Assembly (NCBI RefSeq): GCF_016595415.1
Contig: NZ_JAENIO010000004.1
Location: forward strand, 121,206 to 185,205
Origin: Roseibacillus ishigakijimensis
GTDB lineage: Bacteria; Verrucomicrobiota; Verrucomicrobiia; Verrucomicrobiales; Akkermansiaceae
Reading direction: 5' to 3'
DNA length: 64,000 bases
Of the stretch, positions 37,601 to 47,128 are shown in pieces (the first letter of the stretch is position 1; every line of letters starts with the position of its first letter). The notes under the pieces were generated by a model, which searched no databases, was not told the DNA's origin, and saw nothing but the letters and a program-made list of their open reading frames with translations. The position numbers and the translations under genes are program-made.

Positions 37601-38785
37601 TTGATGCGGGGAGAGCTTCTCGACGCCCTGGGGCTGGATCCCGCTGTGGTGATTTCCCCCGGTTTTCTCCAACAGTCCGTTCTCTTCCACCGCCTCAATT
37701 CCCTCTCTGATGGACTGGCCATGCCGCCCTTGGCCAAAGGTCTCGTCGACGAAGAGGCGGTGGCGCGAGTGGCCAATTGGATCCTAGGTCTGGATGCGGA
37801 TGCCTACACCCACAGCGCCCCCAACGAGGGCAGCCTGGGCAACCCCATCGACCAGTCCGACCGCGTTGATACCTGGCACAGCAATATGGTAATCAATGAA
37901 AGCGACACCTTCACCAATGACACCCTGCACGATCTGGAAATCACCTTGGAAGGCTTCCTCTTCCATGCTGCCCAAGTCACTGATCCCCTCACCCCCTTCA
38001 TCGTCCGGGTCAATGGCGACAACGACTTTACGGTGCTCGCCGTAGGCACGAGCCGCAACGGTTATTCTCCGGGAGAGAACAATGTCTCCTTCGCGGTCGG
38101 AGGGGCTTCTCTCATCCTCGCCCCCGGGGAAACCATCGCGCCCGGTTTTCTGGACGCCCGAGCCGATGGCAGTGGCGGGTCCCAGCCAGGTGCGATTGCC
38201 TACTCCTCGGGCACAGACTTAGATGAAATCCACTATTCCGGGGGTCCCGGCAATCATCAATCGGGAACGGTCACCGTCGGGCAGTCCCCCCAATTTGGCG
38301 ACTCCATCTACACCAGCTTTGGCCGCGACTACTACTTCGCCATCACCTTCTCCACCGATGCCGAAAGCGTGGACCCCGATAGCGATGGCGACGGACTCCC
38401 CGATGCCTGGGAATTGGCCTTCACCACTGATCTCCAAGATTTGGGAACTGGTCGCGACAGGGATCAGGATGGGCTCGCCGACGAGAGTGAACGGGCCTTT
38501 GGCACCGACCCCCTGGATGCCAACAGCCGGGTGGTAGTCAGCGAATGCCGGCCCGGAGAGGGAGAAACGGTCTGGGCCACCTTCCAATCGGTGCCCGGCC
38601 GCTCCTATCGCGTCTGGGTCTCGGTGGATTTGACGGACTGGCAGGACCAGGGAGTGCTGAAAGCAGCAGATTGGCCAGTCACTGAAACCGCTTTCGAAAT
38701 GCCCCTCGAGACCCTGCCCGCGGAAGCTCCCGCGCGCCTTTTCCTCCGCCTCTCGCCCGAAGCCACGGATGGCACCCAAAACTAG
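34631..38785 (+). CDS. Secreted ThuA / PQQ-type sugar dehydrogenase / cytochrome c fusion
   Basis: 1384 residues. Order: signal peptide (1-17); ThuA-like glutamine-amidotransferase fold (about 20-270; AYHEANNSF); glucose/sorbosone dehydrogenase beta-propeller (about 325-740; GHDGGGMAFGDDGFLYLAFG, GLRQPHRMSFDP, IGDVGSGRREEID); a region with heme-type motifs CNLCH (Cys885) and CSHCH (Cys965); then thrombospondin type 3 calcium repeats (about 1245-1290; DPDSDGDGLPD) and a C-terminal module with VPGRSYRVWVSVDLTDW. It probably oxidises a sugar outside the inner membrane and passes electrons to its own hemes. Substrate and cofactor are inferred from family. Confidence 0.85.
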   Translation: MKLIFLLLTLLSLSLSANEKIKLLIVEGVTNHDWEHRLEIVRAILAREGSFEVSFSISPSTAGDPAWEDWRPEFANYDVVMSGYNNLGGKPQWPEEVKTDFENYLASGGGFFAYHEANNSFAEWDEYNKMIGLGWRGVNFGSAVIIEPDESLRILGPGDGQNTGHGARVNALVKKLGNHPIHAGLPQSWITADTEIYRYARGPVENVTVISYAKDPDTGLQFPMEWVTRYGEGRCYASSLGHVWANQAEPTGTRCAAFQTLMVRALKWLAKRDPGQEVPADFPGTTGPSLRAYEVGVSGLDEVEAVAPFNNGLLPEESRASANVQLREAFPLLSWDSPVDLKPWPQADDQVVVAELDGRLYRLQDDDETTERELLLDIRDRAWYYNWNTNDSSSKHGGLQTFVFHPRFGHGEGKDFIYLFYLFNENDHETAQPPYYDRLARFTWNTAENSFDAESELILINQYDTYKGHDGGGMAFGDDGFLYLAFGDEGSQNAAANAHTQTLNDRARSGIWRLDVDQQGGEISHPIRRQPRRAEPSHNSYTQGYYIPSDNPWIDESGATLEEFYAIGLRQPHRMSFDPESGLFWIGDVGSGRREEIDVVDAPGLNFQWNYREGLTEGYRPRPQPYLGTEREPVHDYGRGVGNCVIGGQVYRGNLLPGLRGKYLFGDNGTQKIYALDYDPITRTTLTVEEIGQGRGGSLFDGLSSFGHNAQGELFALQLGGGAIGGGSISRLLPQPEVVDRSIFPSTLSATGLFTDLATLTPTAGLIPYTVNMPLWTAGAGKQRWLMIPNDGHPDTAGEQITYSEEESWHLPVGSVLVKQFNHPDTDEKLETRVLIHGTDGAWGGVTYRWRADQSEADLLEEGSYETLTFGSESFPYYFPARNQCNLCHTESAGYVLGLKTRQLNRLFHYEKTGRVANQIETLSKLGLLSSNHSEISLRNSVTSAQRENTLSDAHYARSYLDANCSHCHHPGGTRALFDARLTTPLTAQGLMRGELLDALGLDPAVVISPGFLQQSVLFHRLNSLSDGLAMPPLAKGLVDEEAVARVANWILGLDADAYTHSAPNEGSLGNPIDQSDRVDTWHSNMVINESDTFTNDTLHDLEITLEGFLFHAAQVTDPLTPFIVRVNGDNDFTVLAVGTSRNGYSPGENNVSFAVGGASLILAPGETIAPGFLDARADGSGGSQPGAIAYSSGTDLDEIHYSGGPGNHQSGTVTVGQSPQFGDSIYTSFGRDYYFAITFSTDAESVDPDSDGDGLPDAWELAFTTDLQDLGTGRDRDQDGLADESERAFGTDPLDANSRVVVSECRPGEGETVWATFQSVPGRSYRVWVSVDLTDWQDQGVLKAADWPVTETAFEMPLETLPAEAPARLFLRLSPEATDGTQN

Positions 38786-38856
38786 CCGGGCCTCGCACGG
38801 TCTTGCAAAAAAAGGGCATTGCCTCCCCCCATCAGCAACGGCAAGCTCGCTGGCAC

Positions 38857-39801
38857 ATGACCACTGCCGAGGCTACCGCGACCCTCCACCAGATCGAATC
38901 CGCCATTGCCACTGTCATCCGGGGACAGGAGAAAGTCGTCCGCCAGGTGCTCGCCTGCCTCGTCAGCGGGGGCCATCTCTTGCTGGAGGACTATCCCGGC
39001 ACCGGAAAGACCACTTTGGCCAAAGCTCTCGCGCTAACCATTAACGGCATGGCATTCAAGCGCCTCCAATTCACCCCCGACCTCCTGCCCTCCGACGTCT
39101 TGGGCGTCTCCATCTTCGACCCCTCAAAGTCCGAGTTCCGCTTCCATCAGGGACCCATCTTCACCGATCTTCTGTTGGCGGACGAAATCAACCGCGCTTC
39201 TCCCCGCACCCAATCCGCGCTGCTGGAAGCGATGGCAGAAGGCCAAACCACCATTGAGGGCCGCCTCTACGATTTGGGCCAGCTTTTCTTCGTCGTCGCC
39301 ACCCAGAATCCGGTGGAGTTCCGGGGCACCTATCCCCTCCCTGAAGCCCAGATGGACCGCTTCGCCATGCAGTGTGATCTGGGCTATCTCTCCGTGCAAG
39401 AAGAGGTCGTCCTCCTCGCCGAGCAACAGACCCGCCATCCCCTCGACGACCTGGGTCCCGTCTGCAGCCGGGAGGACCTCCTAGCCATCCGCCGCCTCGC
39501 CCGCGAGGTCTACCTCTCCGATGAAGTCCGCCACTACATCGTGAGCGTGGTCAGCGCCACCCGGGAGGCGGAGAAAGTCAAGCTCCCGGCCTCCCCCCGC
39601 GCCTCCCTCGCCCTGATGCACACTGCCCAAGCGATGGCCCTCTTGGCAGGGAAAGACTTCGTCACTCCGGAGATGATCCAGGACCTCGCCGTGCCCGTCA
39701 TCGCCCACCGCCTCGTGCTCGAGCCCGATGCCAAATTCGCCGGCCTCACCCCCGTGGCCGTGGTGGAGCAAATTCTCGCCGACACTCCTCTTCCGGTGTG
39801 A
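38857..39801 (+). CDS. MoxR-family AAA+ ATPase
   Basis: 314 residues from the ATG at 38857 (MTTAEATATLHQI). Walker A GTGKTTLAKAL, Walker B LLLADEINRASPRTQSALLEAM and sensor 1 ATQNPVEFRGTYPLPEAQ are all intact. MoxR proteins are chaperone-like ATPases that usually activate VWA-domain partners encoded next door with a DUF58 protein. Here no VWA or DUF58 gene adjoins; the nearest VWA protein is at 6634-7776. Confidence 0.92.
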   Translation: MTTAEATATLHQIESAIATVIRGQEKVVRQVLACLVSGGHLLLEDYPGTGKTTLAKALALTINGMAFKRLQFTPDLLPSDVLGVSIFDPSKSEFRFHQGPIFTDLLLADEINRASPRTQSALLEAMAEGQTTIEGRLYDLGQLFFVVATQNPVEFRGTYPLPEAQMDRFAMQCDLGYLSVQEEVVLLAEQQTRHPLDDLGPVCSREDLLAIRRLAREVYLSDEVRHYIVSVVSATREAEKVKLPASPRASLALMHTAQAMALLAGKDFVTPEMIQDLAVPVIAHRLVLEPDAKFAGLTPVAVVEQILADTPLPV

Positions 39802-39894
39802 CCCCCCATTGCAAAATCGCGCGATTTTTCCATTTTGCATCGGCGCTCTCCCCTCTCAGGGTGTAGGCTCAGTTGCCCCACGGTCTCTTTTCCC

Positions 39895-40362
39895 ATGTTT
39901 GGACGTCTCCTCCTTCTCTTCATTCTCGTGCCCGTCATCGAGCTCGCCCTCTTTATCCAATTGGGCCAAGTGATCGGCTTGCCGGAAACCCTGGCCATCA
40001 TCATCGTCACCGCCATTCTCGGAGCCGCCCTCACCAAGTCGCAGGGCGGCAAGGCCATCGCTAGCTTTCAGCAAGCCCTCGCCCAAGGCCGCATGCCTCA
40101 TCGCGAGATTCTGGACGGCCTGCTCATCCTCATCGCTGGCGCGGTGCTCCTCACCCCCGGCTTCCTCACCGATACGGTGGGCTTCCTCCTCCTCCTCCCG
40201 CCCGTCCGGGCCATTTTGCGACAGATCTTGACCGAAAAGCTCTCCCACAAAGTGAACGTCAGCGTAGGCGGGAATCCCCTCCATTCCGGCTTCGACCGGC
40301 AACCAGAGCTTCCCGAGGAAGAATCCAAAAAATCCTCCCCGGGCAAAGTGATTGATATTTAA
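39895..40362 (+). CDS. fxsA: FxsA-family membrane protein
   Basis: 155 residues from the ATG at 39895 ([20 protein letters not shown]). Two pairs of hydrophobic segments (about 4-22, 26-48, 75-105) and the conserved [18 protein letters not shown] and [16 protein letters not shown] stretches identify FxsA, an inner-membrane protein that modulates phage exclusion in E. coli and whose normal role is unclear. The stop overlaps the convergent DUF1501 gene by 4 bp. Confidence 0.88.
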   Translation: MFGRLLLLFILVPVIELALFIQLGQVIGLPETLAIIIVTAILGAALTKSQGGKAIASFQQALAQGRMPHREILDGLLILIAGAVLLTPGFLTDTVGFLLLLPPVRAILRQILTEKLSHKVNVSVGGNPLHSGFDRQPELPEEESKKSSPGKVIDI

Positions 40363-41813
40363 GCAAGAATATCTTTCAGCACATGGGCGTGCTCCACTCC
40401 GGTGAGCCGCTGGTCAAGACCCTGATACTTATAGGTCATGGTCTCGTGATTCAGCCCCAACTGGTGCAAGATGGTGGCATGGAGGTCACGGATATGCACC
40501 GGATTCTCGACGATATTGTAGCCATATTCATCCGTGGTGCCGTGGGTGAGGCCGCCCTTGATGCCACCCCCGGCCATCCAGACCGAGAAAGCCCGCGGGT
40601 GGTGGTCGCGCCCATAGGTTTCGTTGGTCAACTTGCCTTGGGAGTAAATGGTGCGACCGAATTCACCACCCCAGATAACGAGGGTATCCTCCAGCATGCC
40701 CCGCCGCTTGAGGTCAGTGATGAGCGCCGCACACCCTTGGTCGATGTCGCGACATTGGTCGGGCAAGTGCTGCGGGAGGCTGCCGTGCTGATCCCACCCA
40801 CGGTGAAAGACTTGCACAAACTTCACTCCCCGTTCCAAGAGCCGCCGCCCCATCAGAGCCGAGCTCGCGAAGGTGCCCGCCTTGCGACTATCTTCCCCGT
40901 AAAGGTCGAAGGATGATTCCGGCTCGCTGGACAGATCGGTCAATTCGGGCACGGAAGCCTGCATGCGAAAGGCCATCTCATATTGCTGGATGCGAGTCTG
41001 GATATTGGGGTCACCCACCAACTGCAGGGATTCCTGATTGAGCGCGGTGAGCCCGTCCAGCATCTGACGCCGGGTAGCCCGATCAATCCCCGGAGCATCC
41101 CGCAAATAAAGCACGGGATCCCCCACTGAGCGCAGCTCGACGCCTGCAAACTTGCCAGGCAGATACCCCGATCCCCAGAGCCGATTGGAGATGGCCTGCA
41201 CGTTGGCCGCCGGATTACTATGCTTCGCGTGCAAGACCACAAAGGAAGGCAGGTTCTCGTTACTACTACCCAATCCGTAGCTCAACCAGGACCCGAGGGA
41301 AGCCTTGCCAGCCACCTGATTGCCCGTGTAGCAGAGCTGATTGGCGGGCTCGTGATTGATCGCCTCCGTGTGCATGGAGCGGATGAGGCAAATATCATCG
41401 ACCACTTTGGCGGTATGAGGCAGCAGCTCGCTCACCCACATGCCACTCTTGCCATGTTGGCTGAAGTCGAAGGCCGAGGGCGCGAGCGGAAAGGAGGACT
41501 GCCCGGCGGTCATCCCCGTCAGTCGCTGACCCTGCGATTTCAAGTAACCGGTGAGGTCTTTCTTAAACTGATCACGCAAGTGGGGCTTGGGATCCCACAT
41601 TTCCATCTGGGCCGGGCCTCCAACCATGGAAAGGAAAATGGCGCGCTTTGCCTTGGGGGCAATGGCTTGAAAATCAAATTCCTGCCGACCACCGAGGGAA
41701 AGAGCTTCGCTGGGCAAGAGGGAAGCCAGGGCCGCCATGCCCAACCCCGTGCCTCCTTGCCGGAAGAACTGGCGACGCGAGACTTGGGTATTGTATTCGA
41801 GAAGAGGATTCAT
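40359..41813 (-). CDS. DUF1501 secreted protein
   Basis: 484 residues with a twin-arginine-type leader ([18 protein letters not shown]). The body has the DUF1501 signatures of the alkaline-phosphatase/sulfatase-like fold: [44 protein letters not shown], and [14 protein letters not shown]. In Planctomycetes and Verrucomicrobia such genes sit beside DUF1549/DUF1553 cytochrome genes, as here (4 bp apart). Likely periplasmic or surface; function of the pair is unproven, possibly sulfated-polysaccharide use. Confidence 0.9.
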   Translation of the reverse strand: MNPLLEYNTQVSRRQFFRQGGTGLGMAALASLLPSEALSLGGRQEFDFQAIAPKAKRAIFLSMVGGPAQMEMWDPKPHLRDQFKKDLTGYLKSQGQRLTGMTAGQSSFPLAPSAFDFSQHGKSGMWVSELLPHTAKVVDDICLIRSMHTEAINHEPANQLCYTGNQVAGKASLGSWLSYGLGSSNENLPSFVVLHAKHSNPAANVQAISNRLWGSGYLPGKFAGVELRSVGDPVLYLRDAPGIDRATRRQMLDGLTALNQESLQLVGDPNIQTRIQQYEMAFRMQASVPELTDLSSEPESSFDLYGEDSRKAGTFASSALMGRRLLERGVKFVQVFHRGWDQHGSLPQHLPDQCRDIDQGCAALITDLKRRGMLEDTLVIWGGEFGRTIYSQGKLTNETYGRDHHPRAFSVWMAGGGIKGGLTHGTTDEYGYNIVENPVHIRDLHATILHQLGLNHETMTYKYQGLDQRLTGVEHAHVLKDILA

Positions 41814-41817
41814 GGTC

Positions 41818-44800
41818 TTACTTGGTGATGGTTTCGTCTAGGTTGAGCACTTGGGAAGCAAGCACGGTCCAGCTCGCCAACTCGGGTGCTGGGATGTCTT
41901 TGGCAAAATCCGTCGCTCCCACTGAGAGAAGCTCTTGGGCCCGTTCAGGCTCTGCAGCGAAGCCCTGCTGCACTTGGGCGAGCGTTTCCGCCAGAATCTC
42001 CCGCTCCCGCTCGCTGGCCGGACGGGCGACCAGGGCGAGGAAGAGGGCATCGACGCGTTCGGCGAATGTTTTCTCTCCCTGCAAGGCATCCTCCGCCAAA
42101 TGACGGGCAGCCTCCACAAACTGCGGATCATTCATGAGCACAAGGGCCTGCAGCGGAGTATTGGTGCGATCGCGACGGACACAGAACATTTCCCGCGAAG
42201 GAGCGTCAAAGAGGTCCAGCGAAGCGGGAGGAGCGGTGCGCTTCCAGAAGGTGTAAACCGAGCGCCGGAAGAGGTTCTCACCCTCGTCCTGCTTGTAGAA
42301 GCGGGTATTTGATTCATTCATCGCTACTGCCGACCAAACCCCCGTGGGCTGGTAGGGCTTCACCGAAGGACCCCCGAATTTTCTGACCAGAAGACCGGAA
42401 GCCGAGAGCGCGAGGTCGCGGATTTGCTCGGCATCCAGACGATAGCGGGGCCCGCGGGCGAGCCAGAGATTGTCCGGATCCGCTTCCCGCAACTCCGGCG
42501 TGATCCGCCCGGATTGCTGATAGGTCGCCGAAGAAACAATGAGCCGCAACAAATGATGGAAATCCCATCCCGATTCCACGAACTCCACCGCCAGCCAGTC
42601 CAGCAACTTGGGATGGGTGGGCCGCGCCCCCATCACCCCAAAGTCTTCCGTAGTTTCCACCAGACCACGCCCGAAAAAGTAATACCACACCCGGTTGACC
42701 GTCACCCTCGCGGGCAAGGGGTTGGCGGGGTCAACCAGCCAGTTGGCCAACGCCAGTCGATCCGGGCGCACTCCCTCCTCCAGCGGCGGCAGCCAGTCCG
42801 GCACATCGGGCGCCAATTTCTCCGCTTTCTGGCGGTAATCGCCCCGCGTCAGAATGTGGGCAAAGGCCTCCTGATCCTTACGATCATCCATCACGAGAGA
42901 AATTCCCCCGCGCGATTTCATGACCGCCTTTTCATTCTCCAGTTCACGCAGTTCCTTGTTGGCGGCCTGGTAAAGCTCGTCTTCTTCGGTCAGGAAATAG
43001 CGCTTCAAGGAATCGCGTTGAGCCTGCGGAAGCTCCGCCAGGGGAGTGGTGGCCGCGATCTCCAGGGGGACAAAATTCAGCAATCCGGTTAACTCCGCCA
43101 AATCATTTTCGGTAAGGACTCGGTCATAAATCCGGAAATCCTGGATGGCGACCTTGCCGCCAGAAAGCTTGGAGCCCCCCGAGCGAGCGCCCAGCATCAG
43201 CGGCTTGCTGGTGGCAAAAGTCTCGGCACTGGTATTGGGATTCGTATTGGCAGCCTCTCGCTTGCCGTTGACGAAAATGCTCACCCGCTCATGGGAAGGA
43301 CGAGTGCCGTCATAGGTCACGACCACATGATGCCAGGTCTTTTCCGCCAACGGTTTGTTCAGCATGATTTTGTGAGCCTTCCCGGACCAACTTTCGATGA
43401 GATGGGAACCCAAGCGGCCTTGTTCCATCCAGAAATCCCAACCCCGGTAGGCCGCCTGCCCGTCCATCTTGGCAATGACGGGGCCATCGGGCCGGCCTTC
43501 ATGATAGATCAGGAGCCCCATGCTGAACTGTCCATTGGCATCGAGCTTAATTTCATCGGAAATGCTAATCCCCGCGTCATTGGCCACAGTGGCCGGGCCG
43601 AGGGGGCCTTCCAAAAATTTCCGGTGAGGGGCGGTCCAACTGCGCTCCTGGCCAGCAATGCGTCCAGCCACCTCCCCGGCGTCGCCACTGAGCGGAAGGT
43701 GGAAGGCCAGTCCCTGGTCCAGGTTCCCGGTCGCCGGGCGGTCCACCTTCTCCGGCCCCGCCGCGCGCAGGCTCTCCGCCCAAGCCACGAAATCGCCTTC
43801 CGCAGCCGCCGCCCGTTCCTTGACCTTCTTTTTTTGCGCCGCAATGCGATCGCCGATCTCAGCCCATCTCTCCCGGTCGTCCAGCGCAGGGACAAAGAGA
43901 TTCGGCGGGTGTTCCGCACTGTTGCGATCCATCGCCGACATCGTGCTGTTGCGGAAAAAGGCCGTGAGGGCATAATTGTCTTTCTGCGAAATGGGGTCGA
44001 ACTTGTGGTCGTGACAAGCCGCACACCCCGTGGTCAGGCCCAACCAGACCGCCGCGGTGGTGTCAACCCGATCCTGGGCGTAGATGGCCTCGAACTCTTC
44101 CGCGATGGCCCCTCCTTCTCCCGTGGTGGGCAGGCACCGGTTGTAACCGGAGGCCACCTTCTGCTCCAAGGTCGCATTGGGCAGCAAATCTCCCGCCACC
44201 TGCTCGCGCGTGAACTGGTCGTAGGGCATGTTCTGCCGAAAAGCTTCAAAAACCCAGTCGCGATAGGGCCAGATGGAGCGGTAATTGTCGATGTGAATGC
44301 CGTGGGTATCTCCGTAGCGAACCGCATCGAGCCAATGGCGACCAAAGTGCTCGGCATACTCGGGAGTGCCCAAGAGCTCGTCTGTCGCCTGGCCCACATT
44401 ACCCTGCCAACGCGCAAGCTGCTCAGGGGTCGGAGGCAAGCCCGTTAGATCCAGGCTCAGGCGACGCAAAAGCCGCGAATCCTCTTCCCGGGGGCTAGCC
44501 GACAAGCCTTGCTCATGGTGCGCCTCGGCCACAAAGGCATCGATTCCATTCCGCACCCACTCGCCAGCCGCACCAGTCAGCGCCGGCAAATCCGGCCGCT
44601 CGGGGGGAATGAAAGCCCAGTGCTCTTCGTAAGGAGCGCCCTCATCGATCCACTGCTTGAGAATGGCAATCTCCTCCTCCTTCATCACCTTGTGCGCCTT
44701 GGGCGGAGGCATGATTTCAGAGGTGTCCTCCGTGAGGATCCGTCGCATCAATTCGGAATTCCCGGCATCCCCCTTGATAATGACCGGTTGGCCCGAGTCT

Positions 44801-45003
44801 TCCCGCGCGACAAAAGCATCCTCTTCCCGGTCCAATCGCAGGGGTTCGCTTTTGGGCGCCCGGGTGGAGCTGTCCGGGCCGTGACAATGGTAACAATACT
44901 CGGACAAGATCGGCTGCACGTGATCATTGAAATCGATCACATCGATCTTGGCAGGCGCCGCCGAGGCGAAGGGAGCAAAAAGGGTGAAGAAAAGTGCGCG
45001 CAT
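41818..45003 (-). CDS. Planctomycete-type cytochrome protein (PSCyt1-DUF1549-LamG-DUF1553)
   Basis: 1061 residues. Signal peptide (1-16), then a PSCyt1 heme motif CYHCH (Cys37, Cys40, His41) and [23 protein letters not shown]1549 (about 130-340; [34 protein letters not shown]), a LamG/concanavalin-like domain (about 425-640), and DUF1553 (about 740-1030; [42 protein letters not shown]). It probably forms a periplasmic redox complex with the DUF1501 protein encoded just downstream. Linked in family surveys to polysaccharide degradation; the substrate is unknown. Confidence 0.92.
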   Translation of the reverse strand: MRALFFTLFAPFASAAPAKIDVIDFNDHVQPILSEYCYHCHGPDSSTRAPKSEPLRLDREEDAFVAREDSGQPVIIKGDAGNSELMRRILTEDTSEIMPPPKAHKVMKEEEIAILKQWIDEGAPYEEHWAFIPPERPDLPALTGAAGEWVRNGIDAFVAEAHHEQGLSASPREEDSRLLRRLSLDLTGLPPTPEQLARWQGNVGQATDELLGTPEYAEHFGRHWLDAVRYGDTHGIHIDNYRSIWPYRDWVFEAFRQNMPYDQFTREQVAGDLLPNATLEQKVASGYNRCLPTTGEGGAIAEEFEAIYAQDRVDTTAAVWLGLTTGCAACHDHKFDPISQKDNYALTAFFRNSTMSAMDRNSAEHPPNLFVPALDDRERWAEIGDRIAAQKKKVKERAAAAEGDFVAWAESLRAAGPEKVDRPATGNLDQGLAFHLPLSGDAGEVAGRIAGQERSWTAPHRKFLEGPLGPATVANDAGISISDEIKLDANGQFSMGLLIYHEGRPDGPVIAKMDGQAAYRGWDFWMEQGRLGSHLIESWSGKAHKIMLNKPLAEKTWHHVVVTYDGTRPSHERVSIFVNGKREAANTNPNTSAETFATSKPLMLGARSGGSKLSGGKVAIQDFRIYDRVLTENDLAELTGLLNFVPLEIAATTPLAELPQAQRDSLKRYFLTEEDELYQAANKELRELENEKAVMKSRGGISLVMDDRKDQEAFAHILTRGDYRQKAEKLAPDVPDWLPPLEEGVRPDRLALANWLVDPANPLPARVTVNRVWYYFFGRGLVETTEDFGVMGARPTHPKLLDWLAVEFVESGWDFHHLLRLIVSSATYQQSGRITPELREADPDNLWLARGPRYRLDAEQIRDLALSASGLLVRKFGGPSVKPYQPTGVWSAVAMNESNTRFYKQDEGENLFRRSVYTFWKRTAPPASLDLFDAPSREMFCVRRDRTNTPLQALVLMNDPQFVEAARHLAEDALQGEKTFAERVDALFLALVARPASEREREILAETLAQVQQGFAAEPERAQELLSVGATDFAKDIPAPELASWTVLASQVLNLDETITK

Positions 45004-45132
45004 GAAAAAGGTTCTCTTCCCTACAATAGCGCGGGATGAGGTCCTTGTCTTTCACGCCCGGGCTCAAATGCCGAAAAAAGACAACAATTACGCCCTTTTT
45101 CAACAATTTTGCCTCTAACGGCCTCTCTGCCT

Positions 45133-45172
45133 AAAAAAATCGCCCTCCCTGCACGAGGCAGAGAAGGCGATT
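45133..45172 (-). terminator. Rho-independent terminator of the pilus/secretion operon
   Basis: Read on the minus strand, aatcgcc (45172-45166) pairs with ggcgatt (45144-45138), with an inner ctctgcctcgtgcaggga hairpin, followed by seven T (45139-45133). It lies 28 bp past the gspG stop. Confidence 0.85.
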
Positions 45173-45199
45173 CGATAAATTCAAGAGACCAGGGAATGC

Positions 45200-45754
45200 T
45201 CAACCATCCCAGTTGGTGATGTCGTCATCCAGGTCTTCATCACTGTTGCCTCCTTTACCACGGCCCACGCCGTTGGGTCCCAGTGACCAGAGATCGAAGT
45301 CAGGATTGAAGGCATTGCCCACTTCGTTCCCGTTCTCGTCAATTCCCCGCAAATAGTAATAGGGGTTCTTGTACTTGAAGGGGTCGAGGATGGTGCCATC
45401 TTTCTCGATCTTGCGCTTGAACTGATCCGAGCTATCGGGATCGAGCTCCGGCATGTAGACCTTGGTGCCATTCTGAATGCCGTTTTCGTAGAGGGTCTGG
45501 TAAAGCGAAATGGAACTTCGCTCCGAACCATCGCCGGGAGGAAACTCGCCGTTATCGACTTCGTATTCCTGCAGCTTGTTCTCGAAGAGTTTGACCTGGG
45601 TATTCGCCTTTTGGACCTTGGCATTTTTCATCGCCCAGCCTCCGATGCCGAAGGTCATCGCCATCAGGACCACCATGATGGAAATGACCACCAGGATCTC
45701 GACCAGCGTAAAGCCGGCCCGGGTTCGTTCTTGGGAGAGTGAAATTACTTTCAT
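45200..45754 (-). CDS. gspG: Type II secretion / type IV pilus major pseudopilin (GspG-like)
   Basis: 184 residues. The short leader ends RAG before FTLVEILVVISIMVVLMA, the prepilin peptidase site and N-methylated helix. The globular part has a predicted calcium-loop style end rich in Asp and Gly (GRGKGGNSDEDLDDDI), as in GspG. It forms the periplasmic pseudopilus that pushes substrates, or a pilus. Last gene of a four-gene operon followed by a strong terminator. Prepilin peptidase is not in the window. Confidence 0.88.
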   Translation of the reverse strand: MKVISLSQERTRAGFTLVEILVVISIMVVLMAMTFGIGGWAMKNAKVQKANTQVKLFENKLQEYEVDNGEFPPGDGSERSSISLYQTLYENGIQNGTKVYMPELDPDSSDQFKRKIEKDGTILDPFKYKNPYYYLRGIDENGNEVGNAFNPDFDLWSLGPNGVGRGKGGNSDEDLDDDITNWDG

Positions 45755-45778
45755 AAGTTACTTGGGATTGGGCAGCGA

Positions 45779-47056
45779 TTACTGCTGCATGGTTTGAATC
45801 ACCTTCATCAGAGGCAGGAAGAGGGCGAAGACGATACCACCCACCACCACGGCGAGGAAGACGATCATGATGGGCTCGAGAATCGAGGTCAGGGCAGTCA
45901 CCGCATTATCGACCTCGTCATCGTAAACATCGGCAATTTTGAGCAACATCTCAGGGAGCTGACCGGTCTCTTCACCCACGTCCACCATACTGATGACCAT
46001 GGAGGGGAAGACATCGCTGCCCTGCATGGGGCTCACGATGGACTCACCCTCTTTCACCGAGTCATAAATCTTCTCGATGGCACCAGAGACCACGACGTTG
46101 CCGGAAGTCTCTTTGGTGATATTGAGCGCCTGCAAAATGGGCACACCGGAAGTCACCAGGGTGCCGAGCGTCCGGGAGAAGCGAGCGATGGCGCTCTTCC
46201 GCTGAATGTCACCAAACAAGGGAGCATTGAGCTTGAAGCTATCGATGGCTTTGCGCCCCCCCTTGGTATTGCCCCACGAGGTGAAGCCCACGTAGATAAG
46301 AGCCACCAACACAAGCAACCAGACCACATTGGGCACAAAGGGCACCGAGGTCGCCATCAGGAAGCCGGAAGCATTGAAAACGATCTTCGAAATCATGGGC
46401 AGCTCCACGTTCATGTCCTGGAACATCTCCTTGAACTTCGGCACGATGAAAATCATGAGGAAGGTCAGGATGAAGACCGCGATACACATCACGATCACCG
46501 GGTAGACCATGGCGGAAACAATCTTGTTCTTCAGCTTTTGCGCCTTTTCCTGATACTCCGCGAGACGGTTGAGCACAATCTCAAGGACACCGCCCAGCTC
46601 ACCGGCTTTCACCATGTTCACATAGAGCTTGTTGAAAATTTTGGGATGCTGGGAGAGGCTCTCCGAAAAAGTGGAACCACCCTGCACCGAATCCGCGAGG
46701 GAGGCGATGGTGCCCTTGAGCACGGGATTGGGTTCCTGTTTTTCCAAAACATTCAGACCACGCAGAAGAGGCAGACCGGAATCAATCAGGGTCGCCAGCT
46801 GGCGGGTGAAAATCATCAACACCTTGGGCTTGAGCTTGCCGCCCACGCCTCCTTTGGAGCCCTTCTTGCCTTTGGCAGCCGGCTTCTTGGCCCCGCCACC
46901 CTTTTTCTTTCCGCCCTTGCCGGCCTCACCCACCTTGGTGGGATAGAGACCCTGCGCCTGCAGCTGCTGAATTGCTTCCTCGCGCGTTCCCGCCTCGATA
47001 GCTCCTTCGTGTTGCTGGCCCGAAGCATCGAGCGCAATGTACTGGAAATTTGCCAT
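45779..47056 (-). CDS. gspF: Type II secretion / type IV pilus inner-membrane protein (GspF/PilC)
   Basis: 425 residues from the ATG at 47056 (MANFQYIALDASGQQHEG). Two T2SF domains, each with TRQLATLIDSGLPLLRGL-type or RTLGTLVTSGVPILQALN-type helices, and three transmembrane helices. It anchors the assembly ATPase at the inner membrane. Odd: between residues about 45 and 75 is a Lys/Gly/Ala-rich linker (GGKKKGGGAKKPAAKGKKGS), which is longer and more basic than usual. In operon with the two ATPase genes and gspG. Confidence 0.92.
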   Translation of the reverse strand: MANFQYIALDASGQQHEGAIEAGTREEAIQQLQAQGLYPTKVGEAGKGGKKKGGGAKKPAAKGKKGSKGGVGGKLKPKVLMIFTRQLATLIDSGLPLLRGLNVLEKQEPNPVLKGTIASLADSVQGGSTFSESLSQHPKIFNKLYVNMVKAGELGGVLEIVLNRLAEYQEKAQKLKNKIVSAMVYPVIVMCIAVFILTFLMIFIVPKFKEMFQDMNVELPMISKIVFNASGFLMATSVPFVPNVVWLLVLVALIYVGFTSWGNTKGGRKAIDSFKLNAPLFGDIQRKSAIARFSRTLGTLVTSGVPILQALNITKETSGNVVVSGAIEKIYDSVKEGESIVSPMQGSDVFPSMVISMVDVGEETGQLPEMLLKIADVYDDEVDNAVTALTSILEPIMIVFLAVVVGGIVFALFLPLMKVIQTMQQ

Positions 47057-47128
47057 GTCGTTTCTGGTTGTAATGTGTGTAGCTTGAGAATCGGGGCCTG
47101 TGCAAGCCACCAATTCGGGTAATTTTTT

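Noticed and set aside
43291..44448. A 385-codon forward open frame opposite the cytochrome gene
   Set aside because: Antisense of DUF1549/LamG coding sequence; Arg- and Pro-rich.
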